Assembly: GCF_017875275.1 (NCBI RefSeq)
Contig: NZ_JAGGML010000001.1
Location: forward strand, 2,172,501 to 2,236,500
Source of the DNA: Xanthobacter flavus
GTDB taxonomy: Bacteria > Pseudomonadota > Alphaproteobacteria > Rhizobiales > Xanthobacteraceae
Reading direction: 5' to 3'
Length of the DNA stretch: 64,000 nucleotides
Shown here: positions 36,985-46,234 of the stretch, piece by piece
Numbering within the stretch: position 1 is the first letter of the stretch
Layout of the letters: every line of letters starts with the position of its first letter
The notes under the pieces: model-generated
Seen by the model: the letters and a program-made list of their open reading frames with translations, nothing else
Told to the model about the DNA's origin: nothing
Database searches by the model: none
Position numbers and translations under genes: made by a program

Positions 36985-38271
36985 ATGGGCTCCCCGAACG
37001 CACCGCTTCCGGAGACCGGCTGGTCCGCCAATCCTGCAGCCGGTCGTGCGCAGGCGGAACGGGCGGACGTCGCCATCGTCGGCGGCGGGCTTGCTGGGCT
37101 GAGCCTCGCTCTCGCCCTGCGCCAGGGCCTCGGCCCCGACGCCGACATCACCCTCTACGACCCCACCCTCTCCCGGGCCGGCATGGATGACGGGCGCTGC
37201 TCCGCCATCGCCGCCTGCGCGCGGCGCATGCTCACCAGCCTCGGCGTGTGGCAGGAGCTTGCCGGCAAGGCCGAGCCAATGCGGACCATGGTGGTGACTG
37301 ACAGCCGCACCAAGGACGTGGCGCGCCCCACCTTCCTCACCTTCGACGGCGATGTGGAACCGGGCGAGCCCTTCGCCTTCATGGTGCCGAACCTCGATCT
37401 GCAGCAGGCGCTGGTGGCGGCCTCCCGGTCCGCCGGCATCGACCTGCGCGAGGAGGCGGTGACATCCTTCCGCAGCGAGGGCGGCGGTGTCGAACTGGCC
37501 TCCGCCTCGGGCGCGCCGCTGCGCGCCGGCCTGCTGGTCGCCTGCGACGGCGCGCGCTCGCGCATCCGCGAGATGGCGGGCATCTCCACCGTTTCATGGG
37601 GCTACGGGCAGAGCGGCATCACCTTCGTGGTGGAGCACGAGCGCCCGCACGAGGGCCGCGCCGAGGAGCATTTCCTCCCCGCCGGCCCGTTCGCCATCCT
37701 GCCCTTGCCGGGCAACCGCTGCTCGGTGGTGTGGACCGAGCGCACCGCCGATGCCGAGCGGCTCCTCGCCTTGCCCTCCGCCATCTTCCAGGAGGAGCTG
37801 GAGCAGCGCTTCGGCCATCGCCTCGGCTGGGTGAAGCCGGTCACCAAGCCCCGCGCCTATCCCCTCGGCTTCGCCATGGCGCGCGCCTTCGTCGGCGACC
37901 GGCTCGCTTTGGTGGGCGATGCCGCCCACGTCATCCACCCCATCGCCGGGCAGGGGCTGAACATGGGCCTGCGCGATGTCGCCGCCCTCGCCGAAGTGGT
38001 GACGGACGCGGCCCGCGTCGGCCTCGACTTCGCCTCGCCCACCGTGCTGGAGCGCTACCAGCGCTGGCGGCGGTTCGACACTTTGGCCATGGGCGTCGCG
38101 ACGGATGGGCTCAACCGCCTGTTTTCCAACCATTCCGACGCGCTGCGCGCCATCCGCGACGTGGGCCTCGGGCTGGTGGACCGCCTGCCGCGCCTGAAGG
38201 GCCTGTTCATCAAGGATGCGGCCGGCCTCACCGGCGAAGTGCCGAAGCTGCTCAGGGGCGAGGCCCTCTAG
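36985..38271 (+). CDS. FAD-dependent monooxygenase, UbiH/UbiF/Coq6 family
   Basis: This is a 428-residue flavoprotein hydroxylase of ubiquinone biosynthesis. The dinucleotide motif is AIVGGGLAGLS (residues about 28-38), the DG fold is LLVACDGARSRIRE, and the second FAD segment is LVGDAAHVIHPIAGQGLNMGLRD. The ATG at 36985 follows CAGGAGTGAAGG. Alphaproteobacteria often use one or two such proteins of variable position specificity, so I do not assign UbiH or UbiF. It is followed by the ABC-F gene after 51 bases. Confidence 0.9.
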   Translation: MGSPNAPLPETGWSANPAAGRAQAERADVAIVGGGLAGLSLALALRQGLGPDADITLYDPTLSRAGMDDGRCSAIAACARRMLTSLGVWQELAGKAEPMRTMVVTDSRTKDVARPTFLTFDGDVEPGEPFAFMVPNLDLQQALVAASRSAGIDLREEAVTSFRSEGGGVELASASGAPLRAGLLVACDGARSRIREMAGISTVSWGYGQSGITFVVEHERPHEGRAEEHFLPAGPFAILPLPGNRCSVVWTERTADAERLLALPSAIFQEELEQRFGHRLGWVKPVTKPRAYPLGFAMARAFVGDRLALVGDAAHVIHPIAGQGLNMGLRDVAALAEVVTDAARVGLDFASPTVLERYQRWRRFDTLAMGVATDGLNRLFSNHSDALRAIRDVGLGLVDRLPRLKGLFIKDAAGLTGEVPKLLRGEAL

Positions 38272-38322
38272 TCGAGCCTTCGCCATCTTGCCCTGCCCGG
38301 CCTCGCCTGCGAAAAGCCGGGC

Positions 38323-40206
38323 ATGATCGTTCTCGACGATATTTCCCTGCGCCTTGCCGGGCGCCTGCTCATCGACCATGCCTCCGTCGCCCTCCCCGAG
38401 AATGCGCGCGTCGGCGTGGTCGGGCGCAACGGCTCGGGCAAGACCACACTTTTCAAGGCGCTGGTGGGCGAGCTGGAGCTGGAATCCGGCGCCATCCGCC
38501 TGCCCAACCGCACCCGCATCGGCCGCGTGGCCCAGGAGGCGCCGGCCGGGCCGGACAGCCTGATCGAGCGCGTGCTCGCCGCCGATACGGAGCGCGCGGC
38601 GCTGCTCAATGAGCGGGAGACCACGCAGGACCCCAACCGCATGGGCGAGATCGAGATGCGGCTCCTCGACATCGGCGCCCATGCGGCGCCGGCGCGGGCG
38701 GCCACCATCCTCGCCGGCCTCGGCTTCGACGAGAGCGCGCAGCAGCGGCCCTGTTCGGAATTCTCCGGCGGCTGGCGCATGCGCGTGGCGCTGGCGGCCC
38801 TGCTCTTCACGGAACCGGACCTGCTGCTGCTCGACGAGCCCACCAACTATCTCGACCTCGAAGGCACGCTCTGGCTGCAGGATTACCTCGCGCATTATCC
38901 GCGCACGGTGATCCTCATCTCCCATGACCGCGACCTCTTGGACGAGAGCGTCGACCACATCCTCCACCTCACCGGGCAGAAGCTCACCCTCTACAAGGGC
39001 GGCTTCACCTCGTTCGACCGGCAGCGACGCGAGCGGCTGCTCTTGGACCAGAAGGCGCGCAAGAAGCAGGAGATGCAGCGCGCGCACATGGAATCCTTCG
39101 TCGCCCGCTTCCGCGCCAAGGCCACGAAGGCGAAGCAGGCGCAGTCGCGCCTCAAGGCCCTCGCCCGCATGGAGCCCCTGGCCGCGCAGGTGAGCGAGGA
39201 GGCGGCGGCCATTTCCATCCGCCATCCGGAAAAGCTGCTCTCCCCGCCCATCGTTGTGCTGGAGAAGGTGGCGGTGGGCTATGTGCCCGGCCGGCCGATC
39301 CTCCAGAACCTCAATTTGCGCATCGATGAGGACGACCGCATCGCCCTCCTCGGGCCCAACGGCAACGGCAAGTCCACCTTCGCCAAGCTCCTCGCCGACC
39401 GGCTGAAGGAGGAGAGCGGGCGGGTCGTGCGCGCCGACAAGCTGGAAGTCGCCTATCTCGCCCAGCACCAGATCGACGAACTCATTCCCGGCGACAGCCC
39501 CGCCCAGCATGTGCGCAAGCTGATGCCCGACGCGCCCGAGGCGCGAGTGCGGGCGCGGGCGGCGGAAATGGGTTTCTCCGGCGGCACGGCCGACACCAAG
39601 GTCTCCTCCCTCTCCGGCGGCGAGAAAGCGCGACTGCTGCTGGGGCTCGCCACCTTCCGCGGGCCGCATCTGCTGATCCTCGACGAGCCCACCAACCATC
39701 TCGACATCGAGGCCCGCGCGGCGCTCATCGAGGCCATCAACGACTTCCCCGGCGCGGTCATCCTCGTCTCCCACGACCGGCATCTGCTGGAAGCCTGCGC
39801 GGAACAGCTGTGGCGCGTGAGCGGCGGCACGGTGAAGGCCTATGACGGCGACCTCGACCAGTACAAGAGCGAGGTTCTCTCCCGCTCCGACGGCGACCGG
39901 ATGACCGACAAGGGGCGCAAGGACCGCTCCGAGACCAAGGCGGAAGCCGCCTCCACCCCCGCGCCCCGCCGCATCGCCACCGGCCCGCTCAAGAAGCGCA
40001 TCCGCGAGCTGGAAGGGGCCGTGGACAAGCTGACGAAGCAGATCGAGGGACTGGACGCCAAGCTCTCCGACGCCGGGCTCCATGCCGCGAAGCCGCTCGA
40101 CGCCGCCCGCTTCGCCAAGGAGCGGGCCGAGGCGGCCGAAAAGCTGGCGCAGGCGGAGGAGGAATGGCTGGAGGTCAGCGCCGAGCTCGAGGCCGCGGGC
40201 GGCTGA
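38323..40206 (+). CDS. ABC-F ATPase (Uup/YheS type)
   Basis: This is a 627-residue soluble protein with two ATPase domains and no membrane span. Walker A motifs are GRNGSGKTT and GPNGNGKST, signatures SGGWRMR and SGGEKAR, and Walker B LLLLDEPTNYLD and LLILDEPTNHLD. The inter-domain linker is long and charged (RARKKQEMQRAHMESFVARFRAKATKAK, about residues 245-275). The C-terminal 90 residues form a coiled coil. ABC-F proteins act on ribosomes; the exact subgroup needs a tree. The last 32 bases overlap the converging LysR gene. Confidence 0.92.
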   Translation: MIVLDDISLRLAGRLLIDHASVALPENARVGVVGRNGSGKTTLFKALVGELELESGAIRLPNRTRIGRVAQEAPAGPDSLIERVLAADTERAALLNERETTQDPNRMGEIEMRLLDIGAHAAPARAATILAGLGFDESAQQRPCSEFSGGWRMRVALAALLFTEPDLLLLDEPTNYLDLEGTLWLQDYLAHYPRTVILISHDRDLLDESVDHILHLTGQKLTLYKGGFTSFDRQRRERLLLDQKARKKQEMQRAHMESFVARFRAKATKAKQAQSRLKALARMEPLAAQVSEEAAAISIRHPEKLLSPPIVVLEKVAVGYVPGRPILQNLNLRIDEDDRIALLGPNGNGKSTFAKLLADRLKEESGRVVRADKLEVAYLAQHQIDELIPGDSPAQHVRKLMPDAPEARVRARAAEMGFSGGTADTKVSSLSGGEKARLLLGLATFRGPHLLILDEPTNHLDIEARAALIEAINDFPGAVILVSHDRHLLEACAEQLWRVSGGTVKAYDGDLDQYKSEVLSRSDGDRMTDKGRKDRSETKAEAASTPAPRRIATGPLKKRIRELEGAVDKLTKQIEGLDAKLSDAGLHAAKPLDAARFAKERAEAAEKLAQAEEEWLEVSAELEAAGG

Positions 40207-41119
40207 CCGGCGCGGCCGGGGCCTCCTCGGGCGCCGCCTCCGGCTCGCGCACCAGCGCCAGCAGCGCCTGTGCCGCCCGCGAATTGTAGCGGTCGGCGTG
40301 GCGCAGGGCGTAGAACCGCCGGGCCGGCAAGGTCAGCGGCAGCTGCTTCAGCGTGCCCATGGCGAGGCCTGAGGCGGTGACGAGATCGGAAATCACCGTC
40401 GCTCCGGCCCCGGCGGCGACCGCGCTCACCACCGCCTCGTTGGACGGCAATTCCAGCACCACCTTCAGCCGGGACGGATCGACCCCCGATACACGCAGGG
40501 CATCCTCGAACACCTGCCGCGTGCCCGAGCCCGGCTCGCGCAGCACGAAGTTCATGTCGAGGAGGTCGGCCGGGGTTAGGGCCTTGAGGTCGGCGCAGGG
40601 ATCGTGGGCCGCCACCACCAGCACCAGCCGGTCGCCGGGCACTGTGACCCGCGCCAGCAGCGCCTCCTCCACCTCGCCTTCCACGAAGCCGAGATCCGCC
40701 TCCCCGGCCCGCACCGCCGACGCCACTTGCGCGGTGTTGCCGATCACCACTTCCAGCGCGATGTCGGGATAAAGCTTGTGGAAGCGGTTGAGCAGCGGGC
40801 CAAGCCAGTAATTGGCGATGGTCTGGCTGGCGTGGATGGACAGCCGGCCGCGCCTGAGGCCGGACAGATCGGCAAGGATGGTCTCCGCCGCGCCGGCGCG
40901 GGCCAGCACGGCCTCGGCTTCGGGCACGAAGACGCGGCCCGCCTCGGTCAGCTCGATGCGGCGTCCGACGCGATGGAAGAGGGCGACCCCGCAGGAGGCC
41001 TCAAGGGCCGCGACAGAGGCACTGACGGCCGACTGGGTCATGTTCAGAGTTTCGGCGGCGCGGGTCATGTGGAGCGCGCGGGCGACGGCGACGAAGACCT
41101 TCAGTTGCTCCAGCGTCAT
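40175..41119 (-). CDS. LysR-family regulator (CysL/YeiE-like)
   Basis: This 314-residue regulator has an N-terminal winged HTH (residues about 1-60, TRAAETLNMTQSAVSASVAALE) and a periplasmic-binding-type effector domain, including FVLREPGSGTRQVFEDAL. A basic Pro/Arg tail ends PRPRARR. It lies just downstream of yeiH, and LysR-YeiH pairs are common, so it likely controls that gene. A terminator between them means separate transcripts. Its 3-prime end overlaps the ABC-F gene by 32 bases tail to tail. Confidence 0.88.
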   Translation of the reverse strand: MTLEQLKVFVAVARALHMTRAAETLNMTQSAVSASVAALEASCGVALFHRVGRRIELTEAGRVFVPEAEAVLARAGAAETILADLSGLRRGRLSIHASQTIANYWLGPLLNRFHKLYPDIALEVVIGNTAQVASAVRAGEADLGFVEGEVEEALLARVTVPGDRLVLVVAAHDPCADLKALTPADLLDMNFVLREPGSGTRQVFEDALRVSGVDPSRLKVVLELPSNEAVVSAVAAGAGATVISDLVTASGLAMGTLKQLPLTLPARRFYALRHADRYNSRAAQALLALVREPEAAPEEAPAAPVSRPRPRARR

Positions 41120-41167
41120 CCCGCCCGATCACCCTTGCCCCGCTCAAACGCCGCGCGGGCTCAATGT

Positions 41168-41198
41168 AAAAGGCCCGTGGGCGACGCCCACGGGCCTT
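41168..41198 (-). terminator. yeiH intrinsic terminator
   Basis: AAGGCCCGTGGGC (41170-41182) pairs with GCCCACGGGCCTT (41186-41198), a 13-bp stem with a three-base loop. On the minus strand it runs into TTTT, directly after the yeiH stop. Confidence 0.85.
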
Positions 41199-41202
41199 CG
41201 TA

Positions 41203-42273
41203 TCACATGAAGGATTTGATGAGGATGAAGCTAAGCACCGAGATGAACAGCCAGGCGGCAGCGCCGAGCAGGAGGGGCTTGATGCCCTTGAGGCGCAGCT
41301 TGCGCATGTCCGTCTCCAGACCCATGGCGCCCAGCGCAACGGCGAGAAGGAAGGTGGTGGTGGTGGCCACCGGCATCTTCACTTCGGGGGGCACGTAGCC
41401 GCTGGAGGCCACCATCACCATGGCGATGAAGCCGAACACGAACCACGGCATGGGGGGGCTCGCATGTCCGGCCGACTTGTCGCCGCGCGCCCGCATCACC
41501 GCCGCAGCCCCAAGGCCGATGACGAGGGGGGCCAGCAGCATCACCCGCGAGAGCTTCGCCACCGTGCCGAACTCGCCGGCCTGCTGGCCGCCCTGGAAGG
41601 CCGCCGCAACCACCTGCGCCACCTCATGGATGGAGGCGCCGGTCCACAGGCCGAAGGCATGGGCGTCGAAGCCGGTGAACGGGATCAGCGCCGGCATCAG
41701 CAGCATGGAGAGCGAGCCGAAGATGGTGACGCAGGCCACCGCATAGGCCACGTCCTCGTCCGAGCCGCGCGTCACCGTATTGGTGGCGATGACCGCCGAG
41801 GCGCCGCAGATGGCCGTGCCGGCGGCGATCAGCTCCGAGAGCTGCCGGTCCACCCCCATGGCGCGGCCGAGCCAGCGGGTGACGAAGAAGGTGGCGAACA
41901 GGGTGAAGGCGACGATGGAGAAACCCACCACGCCCACCGAGCGCACCTGCTCGAAGGTGAGCTGGAGGCCCAAAAGCACGATGGCGAAGCGCAGGATGCG
42001 CCGGAGCGCGAACTTCACGCCGGGCTTGATGATGGCCGCCGTGCCGAAGATGTTGTGCAGCGCCATGCCGATGACGATGGCGATGATGAGCGGGCTGACG
42101 AGCCCCATGCCCGGAACCTGGCGGATGGCGTAGGCCGCCGCCGCGATCACCACCGTGTAGGCGACGCCCGGCAGGATGCCGCCGAAGGCCGTCACCAGCG
42201 GGCCACCCGATGCGGGGGCAGGCAGGGGAACGGGGGGAATGAGCGCGGGATCGGTCAGGTGCTTGTCGGTCAT
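41203..42273 (-). CDS. yeiH: YeiH-family putative sulfate exporter
   Basis: This is a 356-residue membrane protein with about ten helices. The family motif [18 protein letters not shown] is central, and the segment [17 protein letters not shown] is near the N-terminus. The family (UPF0324) is described as putative sulfate or anion exporters, but biochemical evidence is limited. The ATG of [14 protein letters not shown] is preferred over a longer frame lacking a ribosome-binding site. A cluster of GATCGATCAA-type palindromes lies about 45-90 bases upstream, and a LysR gene lies downstream. Confidence 0.87.
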   Translation of the reverse strand: MTDKHLTDPALIPPVPLPAPASGGPLVTAFGGILPGVAYTVVIAAAAYAIRQVPGMGLVSPLIIAIVIGMALHNIFGTAAIIKPGVKFALRRILRFAIVLLGLQLTFEQVRSVGVVGFSIVAFTLFATFFVTRWLGRAMGVDRQLSELIAAGTAICGASAVIATNTVTRGSDEDVAYAVACVTIFGSLSMLLMPALIPFTGFDAHAFGLWTGASIHEVAQVVAAAFQGGQQAGEFGTVAKLSRVMLLAPLVIGLGAAAVMRARGDKSAGHASPPMPWFVFGFIAMVMVASSGYVPPEVKMPVATTTTFLLAVALGAMGLETDMRKLRLKGIKPLLLGAAAWLFISVLSFILIKSFM

Positions 42274-42315
42274 GGCAGGGGGTCCTCTTGAGACGAGGAT
42301 GCCCCCCTGACATGG

Positions 42316-42364
42316 ATCGATCAAACGAGTTGTTTTTCTACAATTGATCGATTTATTCGATCAA
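42316..42364. promoter_or_regulatory. Palindrome cluster upstream of yeiH
   Basis: ATCGATCAA (42316-42324) is mirrored by TTGATCGAT (42344-42352), and TTGATCGA (42344-42351) also pairs perfectly with TCGATCAA (42357-42364). The repeats sit in the AT-rich gap before yeiH. The last one overlaps the stop codon of the SH3-domain gene. They are good candidates for operator half-sites of the nearby LysR-type regulator, and the hairpin may double as a transcription end. Confidence 0.55.
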
Positions 42365-42933
42365 CGCACCACCACGCCCCGGCGCACCACCGTGTTGCCA
42401 GCCGGGCCGCGCGTCGCGTCCACATGACGGCAGACGCCATTGCGGCAGCTGGTGGCGCCTACATGGCCGACAGGGCCGCGCGCATAGGGGCCGTAATAGC
42501 GGTTCCACTGGCCGTACCAGGGGCGACCCACATAATGGGTGTTCCAGTACGACTGGTTGAACGCCACCGCCGCGATGCCGAGGCCCGCCGCCACCGCCGC
42601 CGTCATCACCACCGGCGAGGCGCCGGCGGAGGGCACGACCTTGATGTATTGCGCCGCCATCCAGCCGCGCACGTTGCCGAGCGCAACATCGCACCAGGAA
42701 TAGTCCGCAAGGCAGCCGTAGGTTTGCAGCGCCGCGCCGGCCGGCACCGTGACGACGGTGGGGAAGCTGGTGCTCGGCCCTGCCCGAAGGTTCACATTCG
42801 TCACCGCCACCGCCGGCTGGGCCGCCGCGGCGGCTCCGGCGGCGAGGACGCCGGCCAGCATGACAGCCGCTCCGGCCATTGCGCGCAGGCGCGATCCAAA
42901 TTCAGAACGTATCGACACCAGCATCTCCATCAT
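42361..42933 (-). CDS. Exported SH3-domain (SH3_3) protein
   Basis: This is a 190-residue secreted protein. A long signal peptide ends near AAGAAAAAQP. A bacterial SH3 domain follows (VTNVNLRAGPSTSFPTVVTVPAGAALQTYGCL to GWMAAQYIKV, about residues 44-98). A hydrophobic stretch, then a Tyr/Trp/Arg-rich segment and a short Cys-containing tail complete it. Such domains bind peptidoglycan peptides. The role is likely envelope-related, but the exact function is unknown. Confidence 0.82.
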   Translation of the reverse strand: MMEMLVSIRSEFGSRLRAMAGAAVMLAGVLAAGAAAAAQPAVAVTNVNLRAGPSTSFPTVVTVPAGAALQTYGCLADYSWCDVALGNVRGWMAAQYIKVVPSAGASPVVMTAAVAAGLGIAAVAFNQSYWNTHYVGRPWYGQWNRYYGPYARGPVGHVGATSCRNGVCRHVDATRGPAGNTVVRRGVVVR

Positions 42934-43003
42934 CGGGATCTGGCGCGACAGCCTAGCTTCGGATCGTTACCGGCCCGTTGCATGATTTTGCAATGTGCAA
43001 CGC

Positions 43004-43777
43004 TCAGCGCTCGGCGAAGGCCTTCTCCACCACATAGGTCTCCGGCCGATTGCCCGCGCCCTCCGCGAAATCGCGGGATTCGAGCAGCGCCTTGGTATCG
43101 GCGATCATCTGCGGTGAGCCGCACAGCATCACCCGGTCGTGCTCGGCGTCGAGGTCCGGCAGGCCGAGGTCGGCGAAGAGCTGGCCGCTCTCCATGAGGT
43201 CAGTGACGCGGCCGCGGTTGCGGAACGGCTCGCGGGTGACGGTCGGATAATGCAGCAGCTGCGTCTGCGCATATTCGCCGAGGAAGTCGTGGGCCTTCAG
43301 GTCCGCCACCACCTGCTCGCCGTAGGCGAGTTCCGCCACCTCGCGGCAGCCATGGACGAGTATGATGTGCTCGAAACGCTCATAGGCCTCCGGGTCCTTG
43401 GCGATGGACACGAAGGGCGCGAGGCCGGTGCCGGTGGCGAGCAGATAAAGGCGCTTGCCGGGCTTGAGATTGTCCAGCAGCAGCGTGCCCGTGGGCCGGC
43501 GGCCGACGAGGACGGGATCGCCCGGCTGCAGCATCTGGAGACGCGAGGTGAGCGGGCCGTCCGGCACCTTGATGGAGAAGAATTCCAGCTGCTCCTCGTG
43601 CGGCGCACAGGCGAGCGAATAGGCGCGCAGCAGCGGCTTGTCGTTCACGTCGAGGCCGATCATCGTGAACTGGCCGCTCTTGAAGCGGAAGGCGCTGTCG
43701 CGGGTGGCGGTGAAGGAGAAGAGGCGGTCGGTCCAGTGGCGGACCTCGAGCACGGTCTCGGTGTTCAAATTGCTCAT
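43004..43777 (-). CDS. fpr: Ferredoxin--NADP+ reductase
   Basis: This is a 257-residue FAD enzyme of the bacterial FPR class. FAD binding is shown by LLRAYSLACAPHE (RxYS motif), and NADP binding by YLLATGTGLAPFVSIAKD and LCGSPQMIADTKALLES. The C-terminus ends VEKAFAER, as in short bacterial FPRs. It follows the ferredoxin gene by seven bases on the same strand, so the two are co-transcribed and the ferredoxin is the natural partner. Confidence 0.95.
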   Translation of the reverse strand: MSNLNTETVLEVRHWTDRLFSFTATRDSAFRFKSGQFTMIGLDVNDKPLLRAYSLACAPHEEQLEFFSIKVPDGPLTSRLQMLQPGDPVLVGRRPTGTLLLDNLKPGKRLYLLATGTGLAPFVSIAKDPEAYERFEHIILVHGCREVAELAYGEQVVADLKAHDFLGEYAQTQLLHYPTVTREPFRNRGRVTDLMESGQLFADLGLPDLDAEHDRVMLCGSPQMIADTKALLESRDFAEGAGNRPETYVVEKAFAER

Positions 43778-43784
43778 GATCGCC

Positions 43785-44120
43785 TCACGCGTCAGCCGGC
43801 GCCGGGGAGAAGACGCTTTCGAACTTGCCGTCCACGTTCATCCACTGCGCGGCATCCGCCGGCGGCTCCTTCTTCTCGGCGATGTTGGGCCACAGGGCCG
43901 CATATTCGGCGTTGAGCGCGATCCACGGCGCGGCGGCCGGATCGCTGTCGGCGGAGATGGCGGCGGCCGGGCATTCCGGCTCGCAGACGCCGCAGTCGAT
44001 GCACTCGTCCGGCTTGATGACGAGCATGTTCTCGCCCTCATAGAAGCAGTCCACCGGGCAGACGGCGACGCAATCCATGAATTTGCAGCGGATGCACTTG
44101 TCGGTGACGACGTAGGCCAT
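43785..44120 (-). CDS. fdxA: Seven-iron ferredoxin (FdxA type)
   Basis: This is a 111-residue ferredoxin with one [3Fe-4S] and one [4Fe-4S] cluster. The cysteines at 9, 12, 17, 21 and 25, then 40, 43, 46 and 50, match the spacing of Azotobacter-type 7Fe ferredoxin, including the extended insert between the first cysteines. A C-terminal extension ([25 protein letters not shown]) is typical of the group. It is encoded directly before fpr, and electron transfer between the two products is expected. Confidence 0.95.
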   Translation of the reverse strand: MAYVVTDKCIRCKFMDCVAVCPVDCFYEGENMLVIKPDECIDCGVCEPECPAAAISADSDPAAAPWIALNAEYAALWPNIAEKKEPPADAAQWMNVDGKFESVFSPAPADA

Positions 44121-44249
44121 GGGGCAGGTCCGGTTGTTGTTCGATTTTATTTTAGCCGGGGAGTGCCGCGCTCTTGAGGACTAAGGCCTTGCAGGGTCAA
44201 TTAATTGCGGATTTTTTGAATACGTGAAGATGTGGAAAGTGCCACGTCA

Positions 44250-44364
44250 ACCGCCGTCGTCCTCCGGCTCGACCGGAGGACCCATGCCAACGTTTGTCCC
44301 TGTCTTACCAAGCCAGAGAGGGTGGAAAGACAGACCCTCCGGTCAAGCCGGAGGGCGACGGCAA
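44250..44364. repeat. Inverted-terminal-repeat intergenic element (MITE- or RPE-like)
   Basis: Two arms of about 28 bases, at 44250-44279 and 44335-44363, are approximate reverse complements of each other. Each contains a hairpin: CCTCCGG/CCGGAGG with a CTCGA loop at 44261-44279, and CCCTCCGG/CCGGAGGG with a TCAAG loop at 44335-44355. The form is that of dispersed palindromic intergenic repeats in Rhizobiales. No transposase is encoded. Confidence 0.65.
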
Positions 44365-44385
44365 CAGGGCAAAGGCGCGCCAGCC

Positions 44386-45261
44386 TCACACGACCTCGGC
44401 GAGGCTCGCCCCATTGAGGTTCACTGCCAGACCCTTCAGCGCGTCCTCGTTCAGCTCGCCACCCATGGCCTTGAGGCTCTCCTCGCGGATAAGCGCGCCG
44501 AGTTCGGCCCGAAGCTGCACGAATTCCGGCGTCAGCTGAAGGGCGGCGTCGCGCGGGCGTGGCAGGGGCACCGTCACCTCGGCCTTGATGGTGCCGGGGC
44601 GGGCGGTCATCACGTAGATGCGGTCGGAGAGGAAGATCGCCTCGTCGATGTCGTGCGTCACGAACAGCACCGAGATGCCCAGCCGCTGCCAGAGGTTGGT
44701 GAGGATCTGCTGCATGATGACCCGCGTCTGCGCGTCGAGCGCACCGAACGGCTCGTCGAGCAGCAGCACCTTCGGCCCGGTGGCGAGCGCCCGGACGATG
44801 CCCACGCGCTGCTTCATGCCGCCGGAGAGGCGATCGGGATAATGGTCCTCGAACGCGGACAGGCCGGCAAGGCCGAGCAGGGTCCGCGCGGCGACCGCCC
44901 GCTCGGATTTGCCCATGCCGCGCATTTTGAGGCCGAACTCCACGTTCTCCCGCACCGTCTTCCAGGGGAACAGCGAATACTGCTGGAAAACCATGCCCCG
45001 GTCGGCGGAGGGCCCCTTCACCGGCTCGCCGTCCACCGTGACCATGCCTGATGTGGGCTTGAGGAAGCCGGCCACCGCATTGAGGAAGGTGGACTTGCCG
45101 CAGCCCGAAGGTCCGATGATGGAGACGAACTCGCCGGGGTTCACCACCAGATCCGCATCGCGCACCGCGATGACGGCGCCGTCGATGGTGTCATAGGCGA
45201 GGTTGAAGTCGGTGACCTCGATGAGGCCGGTCCTCACCGGCGGGGTCGCGGGGATCGCCAT
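44386..45261 (-). CDS. ABC transporter ATP-binding protein (nitrate/sulfonate/taurine type)
   Basis: This 291-residue ATPase belongs to the SsuB/TauB/NrtD group. Walker A is GPSGCGKST, the Q-loop FQQYSLFPWKTV, signature LSGGMKQRVGIVRAL, Walker B VLLLDEPFGALD, and the switch LFVTHDIDEAIFLSD. The ATG of MAIPATPPVRTG gives the family length; the frame runs far upstream through the permease gene but that part is a shadow. A C-terminal extension of 40 residues follows the core. It is the third gene of the importer, eight bases after the permease stop. Confidence 0.92.
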   Translation of the reverse strand: MAIPATPPVRTGLIEVTDFNLAYDTIDGAVIAVRDADLVVNPGEFVSIIGPSGCGKSTFLNAVAGFLKPTSGMVTVDGEPVKGPSADRGMVFQQYSLFPWKTVRENVEFGLKMRGMGKSERAVAARTLLGLAGLSAFEDHYPDRLSGGMKQRVGIVRALATGPKVLLLDEPFGALDAQTRVIMQQILTNLWQRLGISVLFVTHDIDEAIFLSDRIYVMTARPGTIKAEVTVPLPRPRDAALQLTPEFVQLRAELGALIREESLKAMGGELNEDALKGLAVNLNGASLAEVV

Positions 45262-45269
45262 GGCAGGCC

Positions 45270-46229
45270 TCACTTGGCGCGCGACCAGGGCGTCACCGCC
45301 CGGCCCGCGATGCGGATGAGAAAGGAGGAGGCGAGGCCGAGCACGCCGATGGTGATCATGCCCAGCGCGATGTCCGGATACTGCACCAGCGAGTAAGCCT
45401 CCCACGTGAAATAGCCGATGCCGAACTGGCCGGAGATCATCTCCGCCGCGATCAGCGAGACCCAGGCGACGCCCATGCCCACGGTGAGGCCGGTGAACAC
45501 CTGCGGCAGCACGGCGGGGAAATAGACCTCGCGGAAGGTCGCCCGCTCGGTGGCGCCGAGGCAGCGGGCGGCGCGCACCAGCACCTCGTCCACATTGGCC
45601 ATGCCATGCAGCGTGTTGATGAGGATGGGGAAGAAGGAGCCGAGGAAGGTGATGAAGACGATGCTTTCCTCGTTGGTCGGCCACAGCATGATGGACATGG
45701 GCACCCAGGCGATGGCCGGGATGGGCCGCAGCACTTCCGAGACAGGAAAGACGAACTCCTTCAGCAACTGGAAGCGCCCCATCAGCAGGCCCAGCGGCAC
45801 CGCCACCAAAGCGGCGAGCGCGAAGCCGATGAAGATGCGCCGGCAGGAAATGAAGATGTGGTTGAGGAAGGCGCCGGTGGAAAAGGCCGCGCGCGCGCTC
45901 TCCAGCACCTGCTCGGGCGAGGGCACGTTGATGAACCGCACATAGAAGGACATGCGGTTCACCGTCACCACATGCCAGGCGAGGATGAACAGGCCGATGG
46001 CCAGCGCCCCGAGCAGCGTCGCGCGGATGGTACCGGCATTGAGCTTGAGCCAGCGCCGCGCGCGCCCCGCGACGGACCGGTCCGGCGCCGGCATCGCCGC
46101 CACCGCCTCCCGCTCCGGCCGCAGGACGATATGACCGGGCGCGACGGGACGGGCTGCCGCCCCGCCGTCGCCGGCGAGGTGGAGCGTCGTGGATTTCACG
46201 GGCGCGGCCTTCACGGCAATGCTGCTCAT
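45270..46229 (-). CDS. ABC transporter permease (nitrate/sulfonate/taurine type)
   Basis: This is a 319-residue permease with six membrane helices after a 60-residue soluble N-terminus rich in Ala/Pro/Arg. The EAA loop is VRAARCLGATERATFREVYFPAVLP, around residue 220. The ATG at 46229 lies five bases after the binding-protein stop. A GTG at 46238 overlapping that stop is possible. It is coupled to the ATPase gene that follows. Confidence 0.9.
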   Translation of the reverse strand: MSSIAVKAAPVKSTTLHLAGDGGAAARPVAPGHIVLRPEREAVAAMPAPDRSVAGRARRWLKLNAGTIRATLLGALAIGLFILAWHVVTVNRMSFYVRFINVPSPEQVLESARAAFSTGAFLNHIFISCRRIFIGFALAALVAVPLGLLMGRFQLLKEFVFPVSEVLRPIPAIAWVPMSIMLWPTNEESIVFITFLGSFFPILINTLHGMANVDEVLVRAARCLGATERATFREVYFPAVLPQVFTGLTVGMGVAWVSLIAAEMISGQFGIGYFTWEAYSLVQYPDIALGMITIGVLGLASSFLIRIAGRAVTPWSRAK

Positions 46230-46234
46230 GACGC

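Noticed and set aside
37594-40083. An 829-codon minus-strand open frame
   Set aside because: It is antisense to the hydroxylase and ABC-F genes, both with full motifs; composition is that of a shadow.
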